A DNA stretch of 16,594 nt from Spirochaetales bacterium (GTDB lineage: Bacteria > Spirochaetota > Spirochaetia > SZUA-6 > DRHE01). Positions 7,222-14,860 of the stretch are shown piece after piece. The translations under genes were made by a program, and so were the position numbers. The notes under the pieces were generated by a model that had not been told where the DNA came from, searched no databases, and worked only from the letters and a program-made list of their open reading frames with translations. The stretch spans positions 1-16,594 of the forward strand of contig JAFGQJ010000363.1 in NCBI GenBank assembly GCA_016935715.1, given 5' to 3'. The first letter of the stretch is position 1; every line of letters starts with the position of its first letter.

Positions 7222-8682
7222 CTCCAGTCTGCGCTTCGAACCGATCCCTTCCACCATGCTCGTCAGGCGTTCGGCACTCTCCCGAAGTCCCTGAAAAGCG
7301 CGGACGATGCTGTCCGTGTTGTTCAGACTCTCCAGGCTCAGATTCATGATGGAATCGATCGAGTTGTTCACCCTGTCCACGCCGCCGGCGGCGCTCTCCG
7401 CTTTCTGCACGACCTCCCCGGTCGTCTCGGCGATGCGCAGGATGCCCCGCTGGATCGATCCGATCGCCAGGTTGTTTTCGTTGCTGCGCGTCGAGATCCG
7501 CTGAACTGTTTCACGGATCGACTGCACCAGGGTGGAGATCTCGTCGGCGGCCCGGGAGCTGCGGTCGGCCAGCTTCTGCACCTCCGTGGCCACGACGCTG
7601 AACCCCCTGCCGAACTCCCCCGCCCTGGCCGCCTCTATCGAGGCATTGAGGGCCAACAGGTCCGTTTGATCGGCGATATCCCCGATCAGGGCGGTGATCT
7701 CATCGACCCGTGTGGTTTTCTCTTCCAGGACTTTTATGTCATCCGCACCCTTGAAGATCGCCGCGGAGGAGCTCTCGATGTCACTTCCGCTCTCCGCAGC
7801 GGCCTGCCGGTTGTTGCGGGCGTTGTCGCACACGTTCTGGATGGCAATGACGACTTCGCTGAACCCCGAAGTGGCGTCTTCCAAAAGATCCGCCTGCCGG
7901 TTCTCCGATTCGTACACCAGGTTGGTTATCCCTTCCATTTCGACGCAGGAATGAAGAATCTCGGCGGCGTGATCCTCGATCTGCGCCAAACGGGTCTTGA
8001 GCGCGTTCAACTCCAGAAGCTGCCCGGCGATCTCGCCCAGCTCATCGCCGCGATGCTCCGGCGCCTCCTGTTCACTCTGCACGGTTCCCTGCTGGATCGA
8101 CCGGCTGAAGGAGATGAGCGTTTTGTAGTCCCGGGACAGGTTGGGAAGGTAGAAGAAGAAGTACACGATGACCACGGCCGCGGCCGCCAGGACCAGGGCG
8201 GTGAACAGGACGATCAACAGAGTGATCAGGCGCGCCCTGAAACGTTCCACCTGCAGGTTGTAGCTGTGCAGCTCGTCGATGAAGCGCAATCCCTCGCCGA
8301 TGTAGCTCTGAAATGCCTGCTGCTGGATCATCGCCTCGCTTTCCGCGAGAAAGCGTGAACGGATTTCCACGTAGCGGAGAGAAAGCTCCTCGGGAAGAAA
8401 GTAGCTGCCCGACATCTCCTGCTCGCTTCCCAGCAGGTCCACGAGCTCCCGGTGCAGCAGCCGGATCCTGGCCACGGTCTCTGCAGACGGATTGAGCAGC
8501 TGGTCGACGGCGTTTTCGATCGCCTCGCCGGTTGCGCCCTGGATCTCGGAGATGATCAGATTCTGGGTGCTGCTGATCTTGTCCACGGTGATGTTCACGA
8601 CGAATGCAAAGATCATCAGGATGAGAACCAGGATCAGGATGCCGTATCCCCAAACCACACGGCTCAAGATCGATTTGCTCAT
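7192..8682 (-). CDS. methyl-accepting chemotaxis protein (membrane chemoreceptor)
   Basis: A 496-residue receptor. TM1 is ~9-31, followed by a predicted helical periplasmic domain of about 120 residues, TM2 ~151-178, a HAMP-like segment (~180-232, with RGDELGEIAG), and a long coiled-coil signalling domain. The hairpin tip that docks CheA and CheW is intact (IADQTDLLALNASIEAARAG at 336-355), followed by GFSVVATEVQKLA. It ends in a basic tail with no obvious CheR/CheB-tethering pentapeptide. The ATG at 8682 overlaps the TGA of the regulator gene (ATGA) and follows AGGAG at 8691-8695, eight bases away. The frame stays open upstream to 8958, but that extension is out-of-frame regulator sequence. 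No che genes are in view, so the receptor presumably feeds a pathway encoded elsewhere. Ligand unknown. Confidence 0.95.
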   Translation of the reverse strand: MSKSILSRVVWGYGILILVLILMIFAFVVNITVDKISSTQNLIISEIQGATGEAIENAVDQLLNPSAETVARIRLLHRELVDLLGSEQEMSGSYFLPEELSLRYVEIRSRFLAESEAMIQQQAFQSYIGEGLRFIDELHSYNLQVERFRARLITLLIVLFTALVLAAAAVVIVYFFFYLPNLSRDYKTLISFSRSIQQGTVQSEQEAPEHRGDELGEIAGQLLELNALKTRLAQIEDHAAEILHSCVEMEGITNLVYESENRQADLLEDATSGFSEVVIAIQNVCDNARNNRQAAAESGSDIESSSAAIFKGADDIKVLEEKTTRVDEITALIGDIADQTDLLALNASIEAARAGEFGRGFSVVATEVQKLADRSSRAADEISTLVQSIRETVQRISTRSNENNLAIGSIQRGILRIAETTGEVVQKAESAAGGVDRVNNSIDSIMNLSLESLNNTDSIVRAFQGLRESAERLTSMVEGIGSKRRLELPAARKTSG

Positions 8683-10022
8683 AATCCGTACTCCTGTATT
8701 TTTCTGTGCAATGTCTTTCTCCCGATCCCCAATGTTTCGGCGGCTCTCGTTTTGTTCCCACCCGCCTGCGTCAATGTCGCCCGGATGACCTCCCGCTCGA
8801 TATCCGCCAGGGTGGAGCCGGTGCTGATCCGCAAGAATTCCTGGTCGGAATCGCTGCGAACGTGGGGCGGAAGATCGTCGACGGTTATGATGTTGGACTT
8901 GCTCATCACCACGGCGCTCTCGATGCAGTTGCGCAGCTCCCGCACGTTGCCGGGCCATGAGTAATTGTACAGGACCATTCGCGCCTTGGGCTCGATCGCC
9001 TCGATGTTCTTGCCGTTTTCCCGCGAAAACTCGCGTACGAAGGCGGCCATGAGCAGTGGGATATCCTCCTTGCGCTCGCGCAGAGGAGGAATGTGGATGT
9101 TCACCACATTGAGGCGGTAGTACAGGTCCTCCCGGAACTCCCCCTGTTCGATGGCGCTCTTGAGCTCCCGGTTGGTGGCCGCGATGACCCGCGCATCCAC
9201 TTCGATGGTTTCCTCTCCCCCCACCCGTTCGAAGGTCTTGTCCTCCAAAACGCGCAGCAGCTTGATCTGCACGTTCTGGCTGATCTCACCGATCTCGTCC
9301 AGGAAGATCGTGCCCATGTGGGCCAGCTCGAAGCGTCCCCGCCTGCGGGCCACCGCTCCGGTGAACGCGCCCCGTTCGTGGCCGAACAGCTCGCTTTCCA
9401 GCAGGGTTTCGGTGAGGGCGGCGCAGTGCACCTTGATCAGCGGCTTGTCCTTGCGCGAGGAGTTGTAGTGGAGGGCGTCGGCGATCATCTCCTTGCCGAC
9501 CCCGCTCTCCCCGGTTATCAGGACCGAAGCCCGGCTGGGGGCGACCTGCTGCACCACTTCGAAGATCTTCTTCATCGACTCGCTCTTGCCGATGATGTCG
9601 GAGAACTGGTGCCGCTTCTGAAGCTCCTCCTGCAGGGCCCGGTGCTGGAGCATCAGCTCCCTGGCCGAGAGGGCCCGCTGCACCAGCAGAGAGAGGCGAT
9701 CCATGTTCACGGGCTTGGTCAGGTAGTCGTAGGCGCCGTTCTTCATGGCGGCAACCGCGTTTTCGATCGTCCCGTGTCCGGTCAGGATGATCACCGGCAG
9801 GTTCGGGGACATGCCGCTGGCCTTCTGGAGAACTTCCTCCCCGGAGAGATTGGGCATCCTCAGGTCCGTGATCACCAGGTCGATGTCCCCCCGCTCCAGC
9901 TTCTGGATCGCCTCCCTGCCGTCGCAGGCCAGCATCACCTTGTAGCCGTCCAGCTCCAGCACCTTGCCGAGACCCTCCCGGATGTTCTTTTCATCATCGA
10001 CGACCAGAATGTTGTACCTCAT
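8679..10022 (-). CDS. NtrC-family sigma-54-dependent response regulator
   Basis: A 447-residue activator with the three NtrC-type domains. The receiver domain is ~1-120 (acidic pocket D9/D10, phosphoacceptor D53, K103). The AAA+ domain is ~140-375 (Walker A GESGVGKE 171-178, sigma-54-contacting GAFTGA 218-223, Walker B with LDEIGE at 241-246, and an R-finger region after REDLYYRLNV). A Fis-type helix-turn-helix is ~405-447 (GNKTRAAETLGIGRKTLHRKI). Once phosphorylated it should remodel sigma-54 RNA polymerase at target promoters. It is coupled to the kinase gene upstream (ATGA overlap, with GAGGAG before its start) and to the receptor gene downstream (ATGA). The pair is almost certainly a cognate two-component system. 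I found no -24/-12 promoter in the window, so the targets are probably elsewhere. Confidence 0.96.
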   Translation of the reverse strand: MRYNILVVDDEKNIREGLGKVLELDGYKVMLACDGREAIQKLERGDIDLVITDLRMPNLSGEEVLQKASGMSPNLPVIILTGHGTIENAVAAMKNGAYDYLTKPVNMDRLSLLVQRALSARELMLQHRALQEELQKRHQFSDIIGKSESMKKIFEVVQQVAPSRASVLITGESGVGKEMIADALHYNSSRKDKPLIKVHCAALTETLLESELFGHERGAFTGAVARRRGRFELAHMGTIFLDEIGEISQNVQIKLLRVLEDKTFERVGGEETIEVDARVIAATNRELKSAIEQGEFREDLYYRLNVVNIHIPPLRERKEDIPLLMAAFVREFSRENGKNIEAIEPKARMVLYNYSWPGNVRELRNCIESAVVMSKSNIITVDDLPPHVRSDSDQEFLRISTGSTLADIEREVIRATLTQAGGNKTRAAETLGIGRKTLHRKIQEYGL

Positions 10023-11185
10023 TGCCTCTCCTCACTGTAGCCGATCAGCCGCTTCTCCTTCTGCGGTATCGGGAAGCTCAACGTGATCGTCGTACCCTCC
10101 CCGACCCTGGAGTTGATCTCGATATCCCCCAGATGTTCCTTGACGATCTTGTATACGAGGGTGAGGCCCAGACCGGATCCGAAGTCCTTCGTGGTGAAGT
10201 AGGGCTCGAAGATCTTGTCCATGTTCTCTTCGGGGATCCCCACTCCGTTGTCGCCGATCTTCAGCCGCACCTCGTTGCCCTTGTGCAGCGTCTGGATCCG
10301 CAGCTTCCCCCCCTCCGGCATGGCGGAGATCGCGTTCTTCAGCAGGTTGAGAACCGCCTGCTTCATGTAGCGCTCGTCCATCAGGATCTGGGGGCTGGGC
10401 GTCATGAACTCGGTCTCCAGCGCGATCCCCGCCTCGGCGAGCTCGGGCTTCATGAGCTCGAGCAGCTCCCGAACCACCCGGTTGATGTCGTCATAGCTCA
10501 GCTCGGCATTCATCGGCCGGACGGTGAACAGAAAATCCACGACGATCCGATTGAGCCGGTCCACCTCCTCCTTGATGATCAGGAGATTCTCCATCACTTT
10601 GCGGGTGGCGATGGTCTCCCTGCCGTTCATCTCCTTTTTCATCAGCTCGAGGTGGATGCCGATGGAGCCCAGCGGATTCTTGATCTCGTGAGCCACCCCC
10701 GCCGTCAGGGTGGTCAGCGCGGCCAGGCTCTCAGCCCGCCTCAGGCGCGCCTCCCTGGCGCGTTTTTCCGTGACATCCTCGATATGGATGACGTTTCCCG
10801 TGATCCATCCCTGCCGCACCAGGGGCATGATGCTCAGAGAGAGGGTCCGGTTGTAGCCGTTGCCCAGAGTGAACTCCCGGTCCAGCACCCGATCCAGCCC
10901 GTGGAGGTTCTCCGTGAAGAACTCGCGGATCTCTTCGTCCGCGATCGCCTCCTCCAGCGGCTTCTCGACGAGCTCGTCGCTGGAAAAAGGAAGCATGCGC
11001 TCGGCGGACTTGTTGACCAGGAGGATCTTGTCCTCCCGGTCGGTTACCAGCACCCCGTCGCTCATGGATTCCATCACCATTTCCAGCAGCTCGTTCTCCC
11101 CGGCGATATCGGAAACCAGCTTGCGGATCTGGCTCCGATCCATCTTTTCGATCTTCTCCAGGGCTCTCTTCAGGAATCGCCTCAT
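10019..11185 (-). CDS. soluble PAS-domain sensor histidine kinase (NtrB/AtoS-like)
   Basis: A 388-residue cytosolic kinase with no membrane segment. A short basic/coiled N-terminus leads into one PAS domain (~32-140, ending in the typical HIEDVTEKR). The HisKA dimerisation domain has phosphoacceptor H166 in HEIKNPLGS. The HATPase domain carries the N box (N280, N284), the G1 box DNGVGIP at 312-318, an F-box region EPYFTTK near 327, and the G2 box GSGLGL at 336-341. This layout matches NtrB-type kinases that partner NtrC-type regulators, and its stop overlaps the regulator's start by four bases. The signal must reach the PAS domain from inside the cell or through a partner protein. A metabolite, redox state or the co-transcribed receptor are all possible but unproven. 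Confidence 0.95.
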   Translation of the reverse strand: MRRFLKRALEKIEKMDRSQIRKLVSDIAGENELLEMVMESMSDGVLVTDREDKILLVNKSAERMLPFSSDELVEKPLEEAIADEEIREFFTENLHGLDRVLDREFTLGNGYNRTLSLSIMPLVRQGWITGNVIHIEDVTEKRAREARLRRAESLAALTTLTAGVAHEIKNPLGSIGIHLELMKKEMNGRETIATRKVMENLLIIKEEVDRLNRIVVDFLFTVRPMNAELSYDDINRVVRELLELMKPELAEAGIALETEFMTPSPQILMDERYMKQAVLNLLKNAISAMPEGGKLRIQTLHKGNEVRLKIGDNGVGIPEENMDKIFEPYFTTKDFGSGLGLTLVYKIVKEHLGDIEINSRVGEGTTITLSFPIPQKEKRLIGYSEERQ

Positions 11186-12429
11186 CGCGTGGTCCTCAAG
11201 CTGTGGTACAGGCTCTCAAGGGTGAGCCAGGGCTGCTGGTTGAAGGTGATGAAGGCCTGCTGGTGGCGTCGGATCTCCCGGTTCCAGCGCTGGAGCAGAA
11301 ACGGGCTCAGGGCCTGCTCGCGGAGGAGCGCCAGCAGCTGCCGAAGAATCTCCTCCAGGAAGGAACGGCCGAAGGCCCTCGCGGTTTTGGGCTTCAGATT
11401 GTCCTGGATCTCCGACAGCACTTTCTCCGATCCCGCCTCATCCTCCCTGCCCAGGGCGGCCTGGATGAAGCGGCGGGCCAGTATTTCCAGCCGGGCTGGA
11501 TCCACATCCTCCCAGTGGAGGAAATACTCCCGCAGGCTCCGGTGCTCCTCCCTGCGTTCGTGAAAAATGCGCTTCAGCACCTCCGTCTGCTCCGCCGCCC
11601 CCCGTTCCACGAAGGGGTAGGGACGAAGCCGGGAGCGCACGGTCGGGATCAGGGCGCTGCGCCTGGTGGTGAGCAGGATCAGGAAGCTGTCCCGGGGAGG
11701 CTCTTCGAGGAGCTTGAGCAGGTAGTTGCTTGAGGACTCTCCCATCCGGTCGGCATTCTCCAGGATCATTACCTTGGTGCCCGACCGGGCTCCCGAAGCG
11801 CTCCCCCCGATGCCGCCCTCCCCGACCAGGGCCGTCATGTGCAGCCAGGAGGAAGCCCTGCGCAGCTGGTTGATCGGCACGTTATCGGAGCTCAGGGATT
11901 TGGACAGGATCCGAGCCAGGGCAACGACTCTCTCCAGGCGTTCGCCCAGCCTCTCGTAGTCCATCACCGGATCGCCCGGAAACACCGGCTCGAAGGTGTC
12001 CAGGTGCTCCTCCATCTCGACCAGAACCGACTCGAAGCGGCGGACCTTGCTCTCCTCCCCCTCCCAGAGAAGGGGATCGAAACGACGCGTGAGCTTGCGC
12101 ACGGATCGAACGAACAGGTACTGGGCGGACAGCCGCCGGGTACGGTGCAGGACATCCGCCGAGGCTGCGATCTCCGTGTCGAAGTAGCGCCAGCCGAGCA
12201 TCAGCGTGTTGGGATGGATGAGCAGGCGCTGCTTGCGGCAGGCCGGACAGGTGCAGCTCCAGCCGCCCTCTGCGCTGCAGGTCAGCACCCGGGCCACTTC
12301 CAGGGCGGTGGACAGCTTGCCCGCGAAAGGGGAACCGAAGAACAGGACCGCGGCGGGGAAGCTCCGGTCTGCCAGCTCATGGCGAAGTGTCCGGACGATC
12401 GATGTCTGGCCGATTATGTTCTCAAACAT
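11182..12429 (-). CDS. holB: DNA polymerase III delta-prime-like clamp-loader subunit with extra central segment
   Basis: A 415-residue AAA+ protein of the HolB/DnaX clamp-loader group. The N-terminus (FENIIGQTSIVRTL) is typical. The P-loop is GSPFAGKLS at 32-40, with Leu where Ser/Thr usually follows the Lys, consistent with weak or absent ATP binding as in delta-prime. Cysteines 51, 59, 61 and 64 form a zinc module. ENADRMGESSSNYLLKLLEEPP (224-245) is the family's sensor region, and SRL at 266-268 stands for the usual SRC. Between the zinc module and the VPINQLRR motif near 184 there are about 100 residues more than in ordinary delta-prime. It overlaps cvpA by 8 bases and the kinase start by 4 (ATGA). 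The clamp-loader call is firm. Delta-prime rather than gamma/tau is inferred from the single AAA+ core and length. Confidence 0.85.
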   Translation of the reverse strand: MFENIIGQTSIVRTLRHELADRSFPAAVLFFGSPFAGKLSTALEVARVLTCSAEGGWSCTCPACRKQRLLIHPNTLMLGWRYFDTEIAASADVLHRTRRLSAQYLFVRSVRKLTRRFDPLLWEGEESKVRRFESVLVEMEEHLDTFEPVFPGDPVMDYERLGERLERVVALARILSKSLSSDNVPINQLRRASSWLHMTALVGEGGIGGSASGARSGTKVMILENADRMGESSSNYLLKLLEEPPRDSFLILLTTRRSALIPTVRSRLRPYPFVERGAAEQTEVLKRIFHERREEHRSLREYFLHWEDVDPARLEILARRFIQAALGREDEAGSEKVLSEIQDNLKPKTARAFGRSFLEEILRQLLALLREQALSPFLLQRWNREIRRHQQAFITFNQQPWLTLESLYHSLRTTR

Positions 12430-12916
12430 TTTCGATGAATACTCTGGGACCGAAGATTCGCTCCGGGGAGGGAAGGATGGGGAACAGCAGCCGCGCGAAA
12501 AAGCTCGAGCCCAGCAGATTCCTGGGATCGAAGAAGGGCTGCCAATTGATGACGAACAGGACCACCCCGACGACCAGCAACCCCTCGGTAATGCCGAGGA
12601 ACAACCCCAGAGCGCTGTCCAGCCGATCCAGGTTGAGCCGCTCGATGATATTCTGCAGCAGCCGCTGCACCAGCTTGACCAGCAGGTAGACCAAAAGGAA
12701 GAGGATCAGGAAGGCGATCAGCTGATTCCACATCGACGGCTTGAACTGCTTCTCCAACAGGAGGGCCACGGGCTTGTAGAAGACGATCGCCATCGCGAAC
12801 CCGAGGATCAGCGCCGCCATGCTGCCCACCTCGGTCACGAAGCCGCGGAAGGCTCCCCGGATCGCGGCAATGACGACGATCAGTGCAAACACGATGTCGA
12901 TAACTTCAAAGCTCAA
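12422..12916 (-). CDS. cvpA: CvpA family membrane protein
   Basis: A 164-residue inner-membrane protein with four hydrophobic helices (~4-20, 30-47, 63-84, 102-124) and the CvpA signature region IRGAFRGFVTEVGSMAALILGF. CvpA relatives are linked to colicin V production and envelope homeostasis, but the molecular role is unclear. No ATG or GTG lies between the in-frame stop at 12935-12937 and the conserved N-terminus, so the TTG at 12916 is the only plausible start. A GGGGTG stretch precedes it. That upstream in-frame stop is the murG stop codon itself, 18 bases away. The gene lies within the murG operon and overlaps the clamp-loader gene by 8 bases. Confidence 0.9.
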   Translation of the reverse strand: MSFEVIDIVFALIVVIAAIRGAFRGFVTEVGSMAALILGFAMAIVFYKPVALLLEKQFKPSMWNQLIAFLILFLLVYLLVKLVQRLLQNIIERLNLDRLDSALGLFLGITEGLLVVGVVLFVINWQPFFDPRNLLGSSFFARLLFPILPSPERIFGPRVFIENV

Positions 12917-12934
12917 AGCGCGAACACCCCACTG

Positions 12935-14020
12935 TCAGTGAACGGCGGTAATGGCGGCATGGATCAGACCGGCTATCCGGCCTGCCGCATCGCTGCTGCC
13001 GAGCTCGGATGCCCGCTTCGCCATGCGCTCAAGCTTATCGGCATTGCCGAGAAGATGCAACACGACCTCGCTCAGCCGCTGCTGATCGAGTCCCTGCTGC
13101 TGCAGAACCACGGCTGCCCCGGCCTGCTCGAAGAAGGCGGCGTTCTCGATCTGGTCTCCCCTGCTGCTGCCCCGCGGCAGGGGAACCAGCACCGAGGGTT
13201 TGCCCAGGGCCGCCAGCTCCCACAGGGTATTCGCGCCGGAGCGGCAGAGCACCAGGTCCGCCGCCGCCAGGATGTGGGGAAGCTCCTCGTCGAAGTAGGC
13301 CGCCGGGAAGTAGCCGTTTTCGGGCCGGCTGTCCCGGTAGTGCTCCGCGCCGAGCTGGTGGACCACGAAACAGGCGGTGCGCAGCCGCTCCAGGGCCTGC
13401 AGCACCAGGCGGTTGATCGCGGCGGCGCCCAGGCTGCCTCCGAGCACGAGCAGCACGGGCTGCTCCCTCGGACAGCCGACCAGACGCCTGCCCTCCGCGC
13501 GGTCTCCGTCGAACAGGCTCCTGCGCACGGGATTGCCGGTGTGGACGACCTTCCCGCGGAAACGAGCATCGAAATACCCGGCGCTGGTCGGGAAGGAGAC
13601 GAGTATGGAATCGGAAAACCGGGCGTTGATCCGGGTGGCCAGGCCGGGACGCAGATCCGATTCATGGGTCAGGGAGGGGATCCTCAGGCAGCGCGCAGCG
13701 GCCACCGGCGGTACCGATACGTAGCCCCCCTTGGAGAAAACGAGGCACGGTTTCTCCCTCAGCAGGATCGCCGCGGAGGCGAGAAAGCCGGCAGCGATCT
13801 TGAAGAGGTCGATCAAATTGAGGAGGGAAAAATAGCGGCGCAACTTGCCCGTCGGGATCGCGTAGTAGCGCAACTGCCTCCCCTCCAGGATCCGGCGCTC
13901 CAGCACGGAACCCGATCCGATCCAGACGATCCGCAGGTCCGAAAGCTCATCCAGGGTCGCTAGCACCGGGTAAACATGGCCTCCGGTTCCCCCCCCCGCG
14001 ACGACTATGCATTTTTTCAT
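12935..14020 (-). CDS. murG: MurG, UDP-GlcNAc:lipid I N-acetylglucosaminyltransferase
   Basis: A GT28 glycosyltransferase of 361 residues. It adds GlcNAc to lipid I to make lipid II on the inner face of the cytoplasmic membrane, the last intracellular step of peptidoglycan precursor synthesis. Motifs: the G-loop GGGTGGH at 9-15, GGYVSVPP at 98-105, HESDLRPGLATR near 119-130, GNPVR at 162-166, the second G-loop GGSLGA at 194-199, and the UDP-GlcNAc site with SGANTLWELAALGKP at 261-275 (E268), plus D289/Q290/N293. The length is normal. The G-loop codons contain a run of nine G (C on the plus strand, 13989-13997). This is the first gene of a six-gene operon and has a plausible promoter upstream. 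It is not beside other mur genes in this window. Confidence 0.97.
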   Translation of the reverse strand: MKKCIVVAGGGTGGHVYPVLATLDELSDLRIVWIGSGSVLERRILEGRQLRYYAIPTGKLRRYFSLLNLIDLFKIAAGFLASAAILLREKPCLVFSKGGYVSVPPVAAARCLRIPSLTHESDLRPGLATRINARFSDSILVSFPTSAGYFDARFRGKVVHTGNPVRRSLFDGDRAEGRRLVGCPREQPVLLVLGGSLGAAAINRLVLQALERLRTACFVVHQLGAEHYRDSRPENGYFPAAYFDEELPHILAAADLVLCRSGANTLWELAALGKPSVLVPLPRGSSRGDQIENAAFFEQAGAAVVLQQQGLDQQRLSEVVLHLLGNADKLERMAKRASELGSSDAAGRIAGLIHAAITAVH

Positions 14021-14067
14021 CCGCCAAAGGCACCTTGAATCACGGTTCGGCCTCGTACTACAGTGAT

Positions 14068-14095
14068 ATTATCATGAGGAAACTGGCCTTTACAA
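14068..14095 (-). promoter_or_regulatory. candidate sigma-70-type promoter for the murG operon
   Basis: On the minus strand, TTGTAA (14095-14090, 4 of 6 consensus bases) is followed after 16 bases by GATAAT (14073-14068, 5 of 6). This places a start near 14060 and a leader of about 40 bases before the murG ATG. The element lies inside the first codons of the divergent secreted-protein gene, so the two transcripts would interfere. I based the call on matching by eye. Confidence 0.4.
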
Positions 14096-14856
14096 CATTT
14101 GCCCTGCTTCTGCTCGCCGTCCTGCCTGCTCCCGCGGATTCGGCATTGGAATCCCTGCTCGAACCCGAGCAGCTCGAACGGCTGCTGAGCGAAGGGGAGC
14201 TTCGCAACAGCCTGAACCGAAGAAACCTGCCGCAATTGATCCCGGAGGTACCCGAGCTGAGGGATATCCGGGAGACGATTCGTGAGATGGAGTTTTCCGT
14301 GGGGACCGAGGTTTTGATCATGTACCGGAGGCAGTCCGCTGACTTCGACTCACCCGCCGCCCGCCTGGAGATCTACAACATCCTGCGCTCGATCAGCACG
14401 ATGGAAGGAATCGAGTACTACTCGGCCAGCCGGGAACGCATGCGCACCCTGTTTGCCTCCTCCTACGTGATCGGCGGGCCGGAAAACGGAACCAGGCTGC
14501 CCGATCCGGTGGCGGGGGAAATCCCCTCTTTCAGCAGGCTGCACGCATTCCAGGAAGACCTCACCTTCGGAGAGAACCTCTATGTCATGGATTTCCGCTA
14601 CACGGGTGATTCCTTTCTCCTGGAAAGCACCAACCTCACCACGATGCACTACCTGTTCTTTCCCATGGTGAGGCCCGGAAACAGCCTGACCCTGATCCTG
14701 CTCATCCCCGACGGGGAGCGGATCCTCTTCTACGGGGCCGTCGGGGCCCATACCATGCGTCTGCTGGGGCTGGAGCGATCCCGGGAGGATTCCTTCTACA
14801 ATCGTCTGAAAGCGATCTACGGCTGGTTTACCGAGAGGATGAACAGCCGCTTCTAA
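14074..14856 (+). CDS. secreted or periplasmic protein of unknown function
   Basis: I do not recognise the family. The 260-residue product begins with a clear Sec signal peptide (MRKLAFTTFALLLLAVLPAP) with probable cleavage near residue 24. There is no lipobox cysteine, and I see no further membrane helix apart from a hydrophobic strand LTLILLIPDG near 205-214. Most of the chain mixes charged helices (25-75) with beta-like segments, and it is rich in Tyr and Phe after residue 110. The ATG at 14074 is chosen because it gives the complete signal peptide. An upstream in-frame TTG at 14035 would add 13 non-signal residues. It stands alone, divergent from murG and ending 4 bases before the convergent cyclase gene. 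No function is offered. Confidence 0.85.
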   Translation: MRKLAFTTFALLLLAVLPAPADSALESLLEPEQLERLLSEGELRNSLNRRNLPQLIPEVPELRDIRETIREMEFSVGTEVLIMYRRQSADFDSPAARLEIYNILRSISTMEGIEYYSASRERMRTLFASSYVIGGPENGTRLPDPVAGEIPSFSRLHAFQEDLTFGENLYVMDFRYTGDSFLLESTNLTTMHYLFFPMVRPGNSLTLILLIPDGERILFYGAVGAHTMRLLGLERSREDSFYNRLKAIYGWFTERMNSRF

Positions 14857-14860
14857 AGCT

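Noticed and set aside
8683..8958. N-terminal extension of the chemoreceptor frame
   Set aside because: The extension is regulator coding sequence in another frame. The ATG at 8682 has a Shine-Dalgarno site and begins a normal TM1.
10022..13963. Long plus-strand open frames opposite the kinase, clamp-loader and murG genes
   Set aside because: Same explanation: low-complexity translations lying over well-conserved minus-strand proteins.
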